Of a stretch of DNA of 7,546 nucleotides, positions 1 to 5,772 are shown piece by piece. The translations under genes were made by a program, and so were the position numbers. The stretch is from Chloroflexota bacterium. GTDB lineage: Bacteria > Chloroflexota > FW602-bin22 > JAMCYS01. The DNA is taken from assembly GCA_021847625.1 (NCBI GenBank), contig JAJZQK010000137.1, forward strand, positions 1 through 7,546, read 5' to 3'. The notes under the pieces are model-generated. The model did no database searches. It was not told where the DNA came from and was given only the letters and a program-made list of their open reading frames with translations. Positions within the stretch are counted from its first letter, which is position 1; each line of letters begins with the position of its first letter.

Positions 1-252
1 CGGACGGAAACGCGTGGATTCGGCGAGCGGGGCGCGAATGTCCGCCTGGACCGCCTGGGGCTGCGGCCCCGCAAGCGCTTCCTCTATATCTTCGACTTCG
101 GCGACGAGTGGCGCCACGACGTCCGGGTCGAGAAAGCCGGTCTCCCGTCCGACGGCGACGCCTATCCGCGGATCGTCGAGAAACACGGCGAGGCCCCGCC
201 GCAATACCCCGGTATGGACGAGGACGACGAGGATTACGAGGAGGACGAGTAG
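1..252 (+). CDS. pRiA4b ORF-3-like protein, 3' end (5' part outside window)
   Basis: The frame is open from the first base to the TAG at 250-252, giving 83 residues with no convincing start, so the gene begins before the window. The segment FLYIFDFGDEWRHDVRVE matches the hallmark aromatic/DFGD-W-H core of the plasmid pRiA4b ORF-3 family (often labelled IS1096 TnpR-like). The following proline-rich stretch YPRIVEKHGEAPPQYP is also typical of the family. The protein ends in a very acidic tail (GMDEDDEDYEEDE). The biochemical role of this family is not established. The gene converges on the metallo-hydrolase gene, with 64 bp between the stops, in which I see no convincing terminator hairpin. Family assignment is from motif memory; the reading frame and stop are seen directly. 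Confidence 0.8.
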   Translation, partial: RTETRGFGERGANVRLDRLGLRPRKRFLYIFDFGDEWRHDVRVEKAGLPSDGDAYPRIVEKHGEAPPQYPGMDEDDEDYEEDE

Positions 253-316
253 CGGCAGTATCTCTATCCTCTCCGAGGCCTGCAGGACTTGCCGGGTATG
301 GGGAGGAATCGCCGTT

Positions 317-1657
317 CTAGCGGCCGCCGGCCACCCGCTCGGCCAGAGTCCGCAGCTCGCGTGCGGCAGCCTCGCCCGCCACGGGCGCCCCGTGACTCGT
401 CGCCAGCACGCGCGGCGCCAAGGCGGCCAGGACAGGGACGGAGGCGTCCGTGGCACGCTGATCCCAGTTCGTGTACCAGGGCGCGGCATATACGTGGGGA
501 CGACTCCGCCGCAGCCCCAACTTCAGCCAGCCCGCGAGCGAGCCCGCGTCCTCCGTCAGAACGGCGTCGCCCGCGATGAGGACGCGGTCGCTCTCGCGGA
601 AGAGGGAGATATGTCCCGGCGAGTGGCCCGGCGTCGGGATGCACTTCCAGTCGGGAAGGAACGGAATTGCCCCACCGGGATCCAGCGCCCGCGCGACGTC
701 TCTGAGGCTCCCGTTGGCGAGCATCGCCTCCACCTGCTGCCGCGGCATTGCCCGCAGCAGTGGGAGAATCACCCCGCGGTCGAGCGGATTGGCGAACCGC
801 TCTAGGCCCGCGAGATCGGCCGTCGTCATCGGCAGTTCGTCCGGATGCACATAGACCGAGCAGTCCCACAGGCGGGCAAGCTCAAGGGCGGCGCCGTCGT
901 GATCGGGGTGGATGTGCGTGAGCAGAATCGTCGCCGGACGTGCCCCAGGACCGAACAGCGCCTCTGCCGCCTGCCTGATCTTCTGGCCGCTGTTGCCCCA
1001 GGCCCACGCCGTGTCGACCAACACCCAGGACGAGCCGGACTGCACGAAGTAGACGTTGGAACCGAAGATCGACAGCCTGTGCACGCCGGGGGCGACTTCC
1101 TCCGGCAGATTGGCCGTTCCTCCTTCTGGCCCCGCGCCTACACCACGGTCATCCCGCCGGCCCTGGCCCGGACTGAGGTAGATGGCCATGCGCACCGCGT
1201 GCAGAACGAACATGGCGGCGACGGCCACGGCGTTCAACCGTGCCACCCAATGGCCGGCATCGCGCAGTCTTGGTCTGGCCGTTTGCCGGGAGGCGACGAA
1301 CGGCCGCCACACCCACACCCAGAACCCGGTCAGCGCGGCCAGGCCATCGCCGACGACCTCGGCGTACGCCAGGAGGCGGGGAAGGGTGCGCAGGCGGGCA
1401 GCTGTTCCCGTGATGACGAACTGCACGGCGCGAGCGAACAGCAGAACGGACGCCGCCTGCACCAGGAGGCCGCCCTTCCGACCCCGGCGAGCGAGTACGA
1501 GGTTCGCCAGCGGCAGGCCGGCGAGACTGAGCGCGAACAGCGTGCGCCCCAGCCAGGGACGACTGTCGCCAGATAGGCGTGCTGTCTCGCCCCGCGCGCC
1601 CAACTCGTCAACGGGCGAATTGTTCGTCGGATGATCGGAGGCCAGGTAGGTGTTCAT
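317..1657 (-). CDS. Membrane-anchored MBL-fold metallo-hydrolase
   Basis: This is a 446-aa protein in two parts. Residues 1-165 hold about four hydrophobic segments (roughly 38-56, 64-86, 95-117, 138-160), so the N-terminal part is probably embedded in the membrane. Residues ~185-446 are a metallo-beta-lactamase-fold hydrolase. The metal ligands are visible: HIHPDH at 248-253 (H248, H250, D252, H253), H345 in TPGHSPGH, D364 in IAGDAV and H422 in TSHGAP. All the residues expected for a binuclear zinc site are present, so it should be active. The substrate cannot be read from sequence, as this fold covers lactonases, thioesterases, phosphodiesterases and beta-lactamases. The ATG start is supported by an upstream AAGGGTGG and by a promoter about 55 bp upstream on the same strand. 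The gene stands alone between two plus-strand genes. Confidence 0.9.
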   Translation of the reverse strand: MNTYLASDHPTNNSPVDELGARGETARLSGDSRPWLGRTLFALSLAGLPLANLVLARRGRKGGLLVQAASVLLFARAVQFVITGTAARLRTLPRLLAYAEVVGDGLAALTGFWVWVWRPFVASRQTARPRLRDAGHWVARLNAVAVAAMFVLHAVRMAIYLSPGQGRRDDRGVGAGPEGGTANLPEEVAPGVHRLSIFGSNVYFVQSGSSWVLVDTAWAWGNSGQKIRQAAEALFGPGARPATILLTHIHPDHDGAALELARLWDCSVYVHPDELPMTTADLAGLERFANPLDRGVILPLLRAMPRQQVEAMLANGSLRDVARALDPGGAIPFLPDWKCIPTPGHSPGHISLFRESDRVLIAGDAVLTEDAGSLAGWLKLGLRRSRPHVYAAPWYTNWDQRATDASVPVLAALAPRVLATSHGAPVAGEAAARELRTLAERVAGGR

Positions 1658-1675
1658 AAGTGCGCCACCCTTACG

Positions 1676-1697
1676 GCCGAGACGAACGGTTCTCGGC
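1676..1697. repeat. 7-bp perfect inverted repeat in the MBL hydrolase leader
   Basis: GCCGAGA at 1676-1682 and TCTCGGC at 1691-1697 are perfect inverted arms around an 8-base centre. The site lies between the predicted transcription start (~1705, minus strand) and the Shine-Dalgarno of the metallo-hydrolase. It could be a repressor operator or a leader hairpin; the sequence does not decide between them. Confidence 0.5.
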
Positions 1698-1711
1698 TAC
1701 ACATTGCTGAG

Positions 1712-1720
1712 ATTATATCA
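1712..1720 (-). promoter_or_regulatory. Extended -10 promoter of the MBL hydrolase gene
   Basis: On the minus strand the sequence reads TGATATAAT, a perfect extended -10 element (TGN-TATAAT). No acceptable -35 hexamer lies 16-18 bp upstream, which fits the known tolerance of extended -10 promoters. The predicted start near 1705 gives a leader of roughly 48 nt to the ATG at 1657. Confidence 0.6.
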
Positions 1721-1857
1721 CCGCCAGCCGCCGGATTCCTCCAAGTAACGGCGCTAACCGGGTGCAGTGTCCTTGCTTACTGTCTCCGTTGCGCCCTGTT
1801 GCCCGGCAGGCAAGGTATAGCGTCGGTAACACAGTCGGTTTTAGTCATATCGGGGGA

Positions 1858-1886
1858 TTGCCGGGCCTGCGGTAGATTGCTAATAT
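1858..1886 (+). promoter_or_regulatory. Possible sigma-70 promoter for the lipoprotein gene
   Basis: TTGCCG at 1858-1863 and TAATAT at 1881-1886 are separated by exactly 17 bp; each matches 4 of 6 consensus bases. The -10 lies inside a short inverted repeat, TGCTA-ATA-TAGCA (1878-1890), which could be an operator. If used, the mRNA would have a leader of about 160 nt before the GTG at 2053. Assigned by eye only. Confidence 0.35.
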
Positions 1887-1922
1887 AGCAGTTAAGCCTA
1901 AGATGACTGGTCGAGAGGGCAT

Positions 1923-1989
1923 CGCGCCAGGCGGCGCGGTCCATAACGTCGAGTCGGATTGGCTCGTGCCCCACCACGAGGGCGTTATG
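1923..1989 (+). repeat. Inverted repeats in the lipoprotein leader
   Basis: Three perfect inverted pairs lie together between the candidate promoter and the lipoprotein start. CGCGCC/GGCGCG (1923-1928 and 1933-1938) has a 4-base loop. CTCGTG/CACGAG (1963-1968 and 1975-1980) has a 6-base loop and is nested inside CATAACG/CGTTATG (1942-1948 and 1983-1989). As RNA this would make one hairpin followed by a longer interrupted stem. No known riboswitch class is recognised. Confidence 0.4.
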
Positions 1990-2052
1990 CCCTTATGGGA
2001 ACAACCTGTATCTGGGAACGCACAAGGAATTGGTGTGGGGAGGAAAGAAGAC

Positions 2053-2676
2053 GTGGGAGTCCTACGAACGTGCACGATGCTGTCGCTGCTTCCGTTTCTG
2101 CTCCTATCGGCCTGCGCCGCGCCGGCAAGTCCGAGCGCTGGCCAGCCAGGCGGCCCGACAGCCACATCTGTGATCGCATCTAAGCCCGCTGTGTCTCCCA
2201 CCCCTGGCGTGGTCTCCACCAAAGAGCCGGCACCGGCCAATAGATCCGCAAGCCGCATCGACGCCTGTACTACCTTGACCATGCAGGATGCCGAGGACTT
2301 CCTCGGGGCAAAGGCCAAGATCACGTCGCGTCTGGAGCCGGACAGCAGCAAGTCCTATGAGACCCGCTGCTCCTACCGGACGGAGGCGCCACCGGACAGG
2401 GGGTTCGGACTGTTTATGCAAGTAGAGCAAAGGCCCGCCAACGCCGAAATCGCCTTCGAGACGAGGGTCTCGATGGCAACCAAGAAAACCGAACCCGTCC
2501 CTAGTCTCGGCGACAAGGCCGTTTACGCTCTCGAGGGAGTGCAAGGTGCCGGCCGTGACGGCGCTATCTACGTCTTGAAGGGCTCCGTATTCTTCTGGAT
2601 CACGCCGACCTTCGGGGAGCTGACTCGGGAAGACGCTGTTAAGCTCTCCCAGAAGGCGCTCGACCGATTGCCGTAG
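2053..2676 (+). CDS. Secreted lipoprotein, DUF3558-like
   Basis: This is a 207-aa lipoprotein starting at GTG 2053. The start is chosen because GGGGAGGA (2037-2044) sits about 8 nt upstream and because it gives a normal signal peptide: one Arg (residue 5), a hydrophobic core, and a lipobox LLLSAC with the acylated cysteine at residue 21. Residues 22-67 are a Ser/Pro/Thr/Ala-rich linker, as expected for tethering to the outer face of the membrane. The folded part (about 68-207) has two cysteines (C72 in DACTTL, C106 in RCSY), a VPSLGDKAVY segment, and a closing helix ending in KALDRLP. This layout resembles DUF3558-type lipoproteins of Gram-positive bacteria, whose role is unknown. An in-frame ATG at 2077 also exists but would leave a signal peptide without basic residues. 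The last 109 bp overlap the opposing serine hydrolase gene. Confidence 0.8.
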   Translation: MGVLRTCTMLSLLPFLLLSACAAPASPSAGQPGGPTATSVIASKPAVSPTPGVVSTKEPAPANRSASRIDACTTLTMQDAEDFLGAKAKITSRLEPDSSKSYETRCSYRTEAPPDRGFGLFMQVEQRPANAEIAFETRVSMATKKTEPVPSLGDKAVYALEGVQGAGRDGAIYVLKGSVFFWITPTFGELTREDAVKLSQKALDRLP

Positions 2677-4202
2677 GGCTTGCGAAGGGCCCGCAGCATC
2701 AGCCCCGTGCGGAGCACGCTCCATATCCCGGCGAAGCCGCCGCAAAGCAGGGCGAGCCACGAAACGTCGGGCATAAAGAGCAATAGGAATCGGAGCAAGC
2801 CGCTGGCCTGCAGAAACACCGGGACGGCCGCCAGTGACAAGTTCGGGACCAGCGGAAGCAGGATATGCCGCCCCCACACCCGTCCACGGCTCGGGCGGCT
2901 ACTCGGATCGTGGTGCCAACTGCGCACCCGCCGTAGTGTAGCGACTACGCCGACAGTCTGGAGGACCGGCACGAGCAGCAGGCCGCGCAGCGCCCAGGGG
3001 ACGAAGTCGAACCGGCTCGGCGCAGGCCGTTCGCCGGCAAGGAGCGTGGTCGCCGCTACGCCAGCCTCCGTCAGCGTGGGAGTCATCATGAAGTGAAAGC
3101 CGTTGCAGAGGATGACCAAGCCCCTCTTCTGCTCCGGCAGTACCGCCATGAAGGTGAAGAAGCCGGGGACGATGCCCGTGTGCCAACTGGCCTTCGTCTG
3201 GCCGATGTCCTGGGTGTACCATCCCATGGCGTACTCGCCCATGTCGACGCCCATCTCACTGGCTTCCGCCGCCCCGCGATGCAGCTCGGCCATGCCGGCG
3301 CCCGAGAGGACCTGCTGGTCGCCGTAGCGCCCGCCGTTGAGATGGGCGATCAGATAGTGAGCCATGTCTTCGGCGCAGGAGATGAGCTGGCCGGAGGGAA
3401 GGGAGCCATGGGCTACCGGGATGTCAGGCACAGCAACGGGACGCGTAAACCAGTATTGGTGGCCCACCGCCAGGCCGTTCCGCTTTGCCAAGGCATGCGA
3501 ACTGTAGCTATGGCTCATTTCCAGGGGGACGAAGATGTGGTCCCGGACGTAGTCCGCGTAGGGTTCGCCGCTAGCAGCCTCGACGATCAGCCCTAGCAAG
3601 TTGTAGTTCAGGTTGCTGTACTCCCATGCCGAGCCGACCGGGCGGGTGAGCGCGAGCGTGGCCAGAGAGCGGGCCTGCCGCTCGGTAGCGTCGGGACGAT
3701 CGTCGAAATCGGCGAGGAGCTTCCAACCGGGAAGTAGGGGCAGGCCGCTAGTCTGGTTCAGCAGGTGCCGCACGGTCATTTGGGCGGATGCCTGGGGGTC
3801 CGCCACCCGGAACCAGGGCAGATAGCGCTGGACCGGCGCATCCAGGTCGACCTTACCCGCTTCGACAAGCTGCATCACCGCCACCGCGGTGAACGACTTG
3901 GTGGTAGACCCAATGAAGAAAGGTGTCTGGGGAGATGGCGCTTCACCGCCAGGGCGGGCCTCGCCAAAGCCGCGCACGTGCACGGTCTTGTCGCCTTCGA
4001 CGACCGCCAGAGCAGCGCCGGGAATATTCAGGCGGGCCATTTGTTTCTCGATGTAGGCGTCAATCTCTTCCAATGGCGGGCTTTGGGAGGCTCCGCCGGA
4101 TACCGGCTTAGCCAAGCCGCGCCTGGCACCGAACAATCTAAGGCCCAGGGCCACCGCGCCCCCGACGGCCAACGATTGGAGGAGAAGTCTCTTGGCACTC
4201 AT
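2568..4202 (-). CDS. Membrane serine hydrolase, beta-lactamase/class C family
   Basis: This is a 544-aa protein starting at ATG 4202, chosen for the GGAGGGAG Shine-Dalgarno just upstream; an in-frame TTG eight codons earlier lies before that site. Residues ~8-25 are a hydrophobic signal or anchor. Residues ~44-390 form the penicillin-binding/class C beta-lactamase domain, with all three catalytic motifs: S99-T-T-K102 (nucleophile and base), Y195-S-N197 and H341-T-G343. The C-terminal part (about 400-505) has three or four hydrophobic segments. This places the catalytic domain outside the membrane, as in other serine hydrolases of this type acting on cell-wall peptides, esters or beta-lactams; which substrate is unknown. 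The last ~36 residues (from about 509) are encoded antisense to the lipoprotein gene and look like an acquired tail. It is probably co-transcribed with the 53-aa gene 24 bp upstream. Confidence 0.88.
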   Translation of the reverse strand: MSAKRLLLQSLAVGGAVALGLRLFGARRGLAKPVSGGASQSPPLEEIDAYIEKQMARLNIPGAALAVVEGDKTVHVRGFGEARPGGEAPSPQTPFFIGSTTKSFTAVAVMQLVEAGKVDLDAPVQRYLPWFRVADPQASAQMTVRHLLNQTSGLPLLPGWKLLADFDDRPDATERQARSLATLALTRPVGSAWEYSNLNYNLLGLIVEAASGEPYADYVRDHIFVPLEMSHSYSSHALAKRNGLAVGHQYWFTRPVAVPDIPVAHGSLPSGQLISCAEDMAHYLIAHLNGGRYGDQQVLSGAGMAELHRGAAEASEMGVDMGEYAMGWYTQDIGQTKASWHTGIVPGFFTFMAVLPEQKRGLVILCNGFHFMMTPTLTEAGVAATTLLAGERPAPSRFDFVPWALRGLLLVPVLQTVGVVATLRRVRSWHHDPSSRPSRGRVWGRHILLPLVPNLSLAAVPVFLQASGLLRFLLLFMPDVSWLALLCGGFAGIWSVLRTGLMLRALRKPYGNRSSAFWESLTASSRVSSPKVGVIQKNTEPFKT

Positions 4203-4208
4203 TGCACA

Positions 4209-4217
4209 ACTCCCTCC
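4209..4217 (-). promoter_or_regulatory. Ribosome binding site that sets the serine hydrolase start
   Basis: On the minus strand the bases read GGAGGGAGT, with the GGGAG core 7-8 nt before ATG 4202. The alternative in-frame TTG at 4226 lies upstream of this site, so ATG 4202 is the supported start. Confidence 0.7.
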
Positions 4218-4226
4218 GGCGTCCAA

Positions 4227-4388
4227 TCATTTCACCGACGGCCCGGCGTTCTCCCTCGCCAGCTCGCGCTGGTAGGCTTTCCACCCGGGGCAGAACAAGG
4301 TGTGGAAGCGCCAGAGCATCGACAAGAAAGACCCGGGGTTCTTCTCCGCCTTCTCCCGCATCGGGCAGGTCGCGCACTTGGACTCCAT
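4227..4388 (-). CDS. Small Cys/His protein (53 aa), conserved-looking, unnamed
   Basis: This is a complete 53-aa ORF with a perfect AAGGAGG Shine-Dalgarno five bases before its ATG. The protein begins MESKCATCPMREKAEKNP and contains a WRFHTLFCPGWKAY segment. C5 and C8 form a CxxC pair; H29 and C33 could complete a zinc or iron-sulfur site, and the WxxHxxxCPGWKAY block is rich in aromatic residues. I recall similar short hypothetical proteins (CxxCP-R-KA...P.S...LWRWH...CPGWKAY) in several bacterial and archaeal groups, but know no name or function, so none is claimed. It has no signal peptide and is probably cytoplasmic. The stop is 24 bp from the start of the serine hydrolase on the same strand, so the two probably share a transcript. 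It is too short for many gene callers. Confidence 0.8.
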   Translation of the reverse strand: MESKCATCPMREKAEKNPGSFLSMLWRFHTLFCPGWKAYQRELARENAGPSVK

Positions 4389-4393
4389 CTCAT

Positions 4394-4400
4394 CCTCCTT
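4394..4400 (-). promoter_or_regulatory. Consensus ribosome binding site of the 53-aa gene
   Basis: AAGGAGG on the minus strand, five bases before ATG 4388. The match is complete and is the main reason to believe the short gene is translated. A GGCGTC/GACGCC hairpin lies immediately upstream. Confidence 0.75.
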
Positions 4401-4401
4401 C

Positions 4402-4416
4402 GGCGTCTGCGACGCC
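4402..4416. repeat. Short GC hairpin directly before the 53-aa gene's ribosome site
   Basis: GGCGTC (4402-4407) and GACGCC (4411-4416) are perfect arms around a 3-base loop. In the mRNA the stem would end one base before the Shine-Dalgarno. It has no U-tract, so it is not an intrinsic terminator; it might shape translation or mRNA stability. Confidence 0.45.
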
Positions 4417-4590
4417 AGTCACCCGTAATCGGCACTTGCCAGGTCTCGGAAGGTCTCCTAACACGGTTGTGCCCGGCAGCGCGGACTGTCTCGCAATCTG
4501 CTGGCCGGCATTCCCCTGCTTCTTACAGTATAGCGTTACAGGTCGCGACGCATCGGCCGGCTGGTGGGTAATAGACCTGGGCAAGAGGCC

Positions 4591-4659
4591 AGTGCAGTGC
4601 TCGAACGGCGCCCTCTGCGGGTGGCCGTTGGAGTAGCGGGTCGGAATGTAGAAGCTCAC
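4591..4659 (-). pseudogene. Relic of a HEPN-domain protein C-terminus
   Basis: The minus strand encodes VSFYIPTRYSNGHPQRAPFEHCT. The FYIPTRYPNG-x-P-x-GAP-x-E-x-x-T pattern is the characteristic end of small HEPN-domain proteins, which usually pair with MNT-type nucleotidyltransferases as toxin-antitoxin modules. After the final Thr the resemblance stops, and no upstream HEPN body is present: the frame runs back into unrelated sequence towards the 264-aa gene. No MNT partner is seen nearby. This is therefore a short decayed fragment, recognised from motif memory. The promoter for the downstream operon lies just upstream of it. Confidence 0.5.
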
Positions 4660-4665
4660 GCCTAG

Positions 4666-4674
4666 ATTATAGCA
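4666..4674 (-). promoter_or_regulatory. Extended -10 promoter of the small-protein/serine hydrolase operon
   Basis: On the minus strand TGCTATAAT is a perfect extended -10 element (TGN-TATAAT). The region 17 bp upstream is G/C-rich with no -35 match. The predicted start falls at about 4659. The transcript would carry the leader, the 53-aa gene and the serine hydrolase. Confidence 0.6.
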
Positions 4675-4744
4675 CGGGAGACGAATCGCCCCGCCGCCGC
4701 GTCGAAGAACGGCATGGTCGCCATTTCGCGGCTGGACTGGTCCA

Positions 4745-5539
4745 CTAGTCGGGCGTTTTCAGGTCGGGCTCCGGGGGCACGGCGCCATGGGCCGTCCGCG
4801 CGCGATCCGCCATCGTTCGACTATCGGCGTCGCGGACCTCGTGCATTTGGTAGTGTCGGAACGCCCGCAGCCGCTCCGCCGCCTCGGACCCGCGCAGGAC
4901 AACCTCGTCCGAGCCGAAGAAGGCGATGAACTGCTCGTGCTCCTCGCGCTGGGCCTTCCACGCCTGCTCCAGCTTCAAGGGATTGCGAAAGACGGCCCTC
5001 CGGGCTTTTGATGACACCTCGGCAGCGACCTTGTACACTTCCGAGCGCGCCGACGCGGGCAGCGTGTGAACGTAGCCGCTGACCAGCCATTCGTCCTCGA
5101 CCGGCACTAGCCGGGCGATCAAGAACGACTGCGGCGGCGTCTGCGCCCACACGCGAGAACCCATATTAGAGCGGACGCGATAGGTCAGATCATCGATTAG
5201 GTTCTCGACGACTAGCGCATCGCCGTCCCGTCGCTGGACCTCGAAGACCCCCTCGACGACGTCCTGCCAGCCGAGCAGCATCTGCCGCTCGTCGTCGGGT
5301 AGCTCCGGATGCGCGTCGACGAAACGCACGACGACGGTACGACCGTCGGGCAGGCGATGCTGGAGCACGAACTCGTCAAGGAAGTTGCCCACTTCGCCCT
5401 CATCGCCGACCACCACCTTGCCGAAACGTTTCTCGATAGCCCGCTTGACAGCGCCATGAAAGTCAGGCCCCTTGGCGAACTCCAGGAGGTCGCGCTTGAG
5501 GTCCCCACTGCGCTCGATCAGTCTCGCACTTGCTGGCAT
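4745..5539 (-). CDS. Uncharacterised conserved-looking soluble protein (264 aa)
   Basis: I recognise the type but know no name or function. The start is the second ATG (5539): AAGGAG abuts the first ATG (5545) with no spacing, but sits an ideal 6 bases before the second. The 264-aa protein has no signal peptide or membrane segment and is rich in acidic and basic residues. Conserved-looking blocks are LLGWQDVVEGVFEV (88-101), LIDDLTYRVRSNMG (114-127), FLIARLVPVEDEWLVSG (139-155) and FFGSDEVVL (207-215). Similar hypothetical proteins occur, as far as I recall, in Chloroflexota and actinobacteria. It is a single gene with its own extended -10 promoter, followed by the next promoter 70 bp past its stop. 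The last ~25 residues are charged and look disordered. Codon use is like that of the other intact genes, so I take it as functional. Confidence 0.75.
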   Translation of the reverse strand: MPASARLIERSGDLKRDLLEFAKGPDFHGAVKRAIEKRFGKVVVGDEGEVGNFLDEFVLQHRLPDGRTVVVRFVDAHPELPDDERQMLLGWQDVVEGVFEVQRRDGDALVVENLIDDLTYRVRSNMGSRVWAQTPPQSFLIARLVPVEDEWLVSGYVHTLPASARSEVYKVAAEVSSKARRAVFRNPLKLEQAWKAQREEHEQFIAFFGSDEVVLRGSEAAERLRAFRHYQMHEVRDADSRTMADRARTAHGAVPPEPDLKTPD

Positions 5540-5545
5540 CCACAT

Positions 5546-5551
5546 CTCCTT
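5546..5551 (-). promoter_or_regulatory. Ribosome binding site that sets the start of the 264-aa gene
   Basis: AAGGAG on the minus strand touches ATG 5545 directly but is six bases from ATG 5539. Normal spacing therefore favours the second, in-frame ATG. Confidence 0.65.
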
Positions 5552-5601
5552 GCCGGGTCACAGGCAGGCGCCATAGGGCCTCCGTGATGGCAAACGATAC
5601 C

Positions 5602-5616
5602 CACTCGTCCAGAGTG
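5602..5616. repeat. Inverted repeat in the leader of the 264-aa gene
   Basis: CACTC (5602-5606) and GAGTG (5612-5616) are inverted arms around five bases, followed three bases later by CACTG. The site lies just downstream of the predicted transcription start of the 264-aa gene. It might be an operator, but five-base arms arise easily by chance. Confidence 0.25.
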
Positions 5617-5627
5617 ACACACTGCCG

Positions 5628-5636
5628 ACTATACCA
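5628..5636 (-). promoter_or_regulatory. Extended -10 promoter of the 264-aa gene
   Basis: The minus strand reads TGGTATAGT, an extended -10 with one mismatch in the hexamer and no good -35 upstream. Transcription would begin near 5621, giving a leader of about 80 nt. The element overlaps the end of the truncated AbiEii frame, so the deletion that broke the toxin gene may have left or created this promoter. Confidence 0.5.
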
Positions 5637-5772
5637 GATACGCGTAGATCCTCGACCTACTCAAACTATTCAAATTGCAGAGCCGCACCAGCGGCACCTC
5701 GGTCTGCACGGCCAGCGTTAGCAGCCGTCGTTCAAGGGCTGTGTGAAAGGAGCCAGCACTCGCGTATCTCAC
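5629..5772 (-). pseudogene. Truncated AbiEii-type nucleotidyltransferase toxin (N-terminus only)
   Basis: A GTG-started frame of 47 codons begins VRYASAGSFHTALERRLL and continues to PLVRL, which is the usual opening of AbiEii/AbiGii-family nucleotidyltransferase toxins (RYAS-AAFR-ALE-RL...LVRLRK-V-FDRLLARL). The resemblance ends at about residue 31 (near 5677); the next residues are unrelated and a TAG stops the frame. The catalytic nucleotidyltransferase core, normally ~200 residues further on, is absent, so no toxin activity is possible. The GTG overlaps the TGA of the preceding antitoxin fragment (GTGA), the typical coupling in these operons. Family assignment is from memory of the conserved N-terminus. 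Confidence 0.6.

Larger units (their letters stand above)
4389..4659 (-). other. Long leader of the small-protein/serine hydrolase operon
   Basis: About 270 bases lie between the predicted promoter and the 53-aa gene. A GTG-started 89-codon frame spans it, stopping one base before the small gene's ATG, but only its first ~23 codons resemble a known protein (the HEPN relic). The remaining ~200 bases show mixed codon usage and nothing I recognise, apart from the short hairpin next to the ribosome site. I treat it as an untranslated or decayed leader, not a gene. Confidence 0.4.

Noticed and set aside
253..316. Possible terminator between the convergent first two genes
   Set aside because: The only symmetry is a CCTGCAGG palindrome (280-287), with no stem-loop plus T-run on either strand.
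14..805. Long plus-strand open frame (263 codons)
   Set aside because: It overlaps the pRiA4b-type gene in another frame and is antisense to the metal-binding MBL domain; it has no domain signature and the composition of a GC-rich shadow frame.
1800..1866. GCCCGGC / GCCGGGC inverted pair 52 bp apart
   Set aside because: Seven G/C-only bases this far apart are expected by chance in GC-rich sequence.
1903..2052. 50-codon N-terminal extension of the lipoprotein from ATG 1903
   Set aside because: It would bury the signal peptide and lipobox inside the protein, and the strong ribosome site at 2037-2044 points to GTG 2053.
3093..3596. Plus-strand open frame inside the serine hydrolase
   Set aside because: Antisense to the catalytic domain of a clear beta-lactamase-family gene; no motif or ribosome site.
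4390..4659. 89-codon minus-strand GTG frame as a full gene
   Set aside because: Only the first ~23 codons resemble a protein family (HEPN end); the rest has mixed codon use and no motif. It would also have to be leaderless from the predicted promoter.
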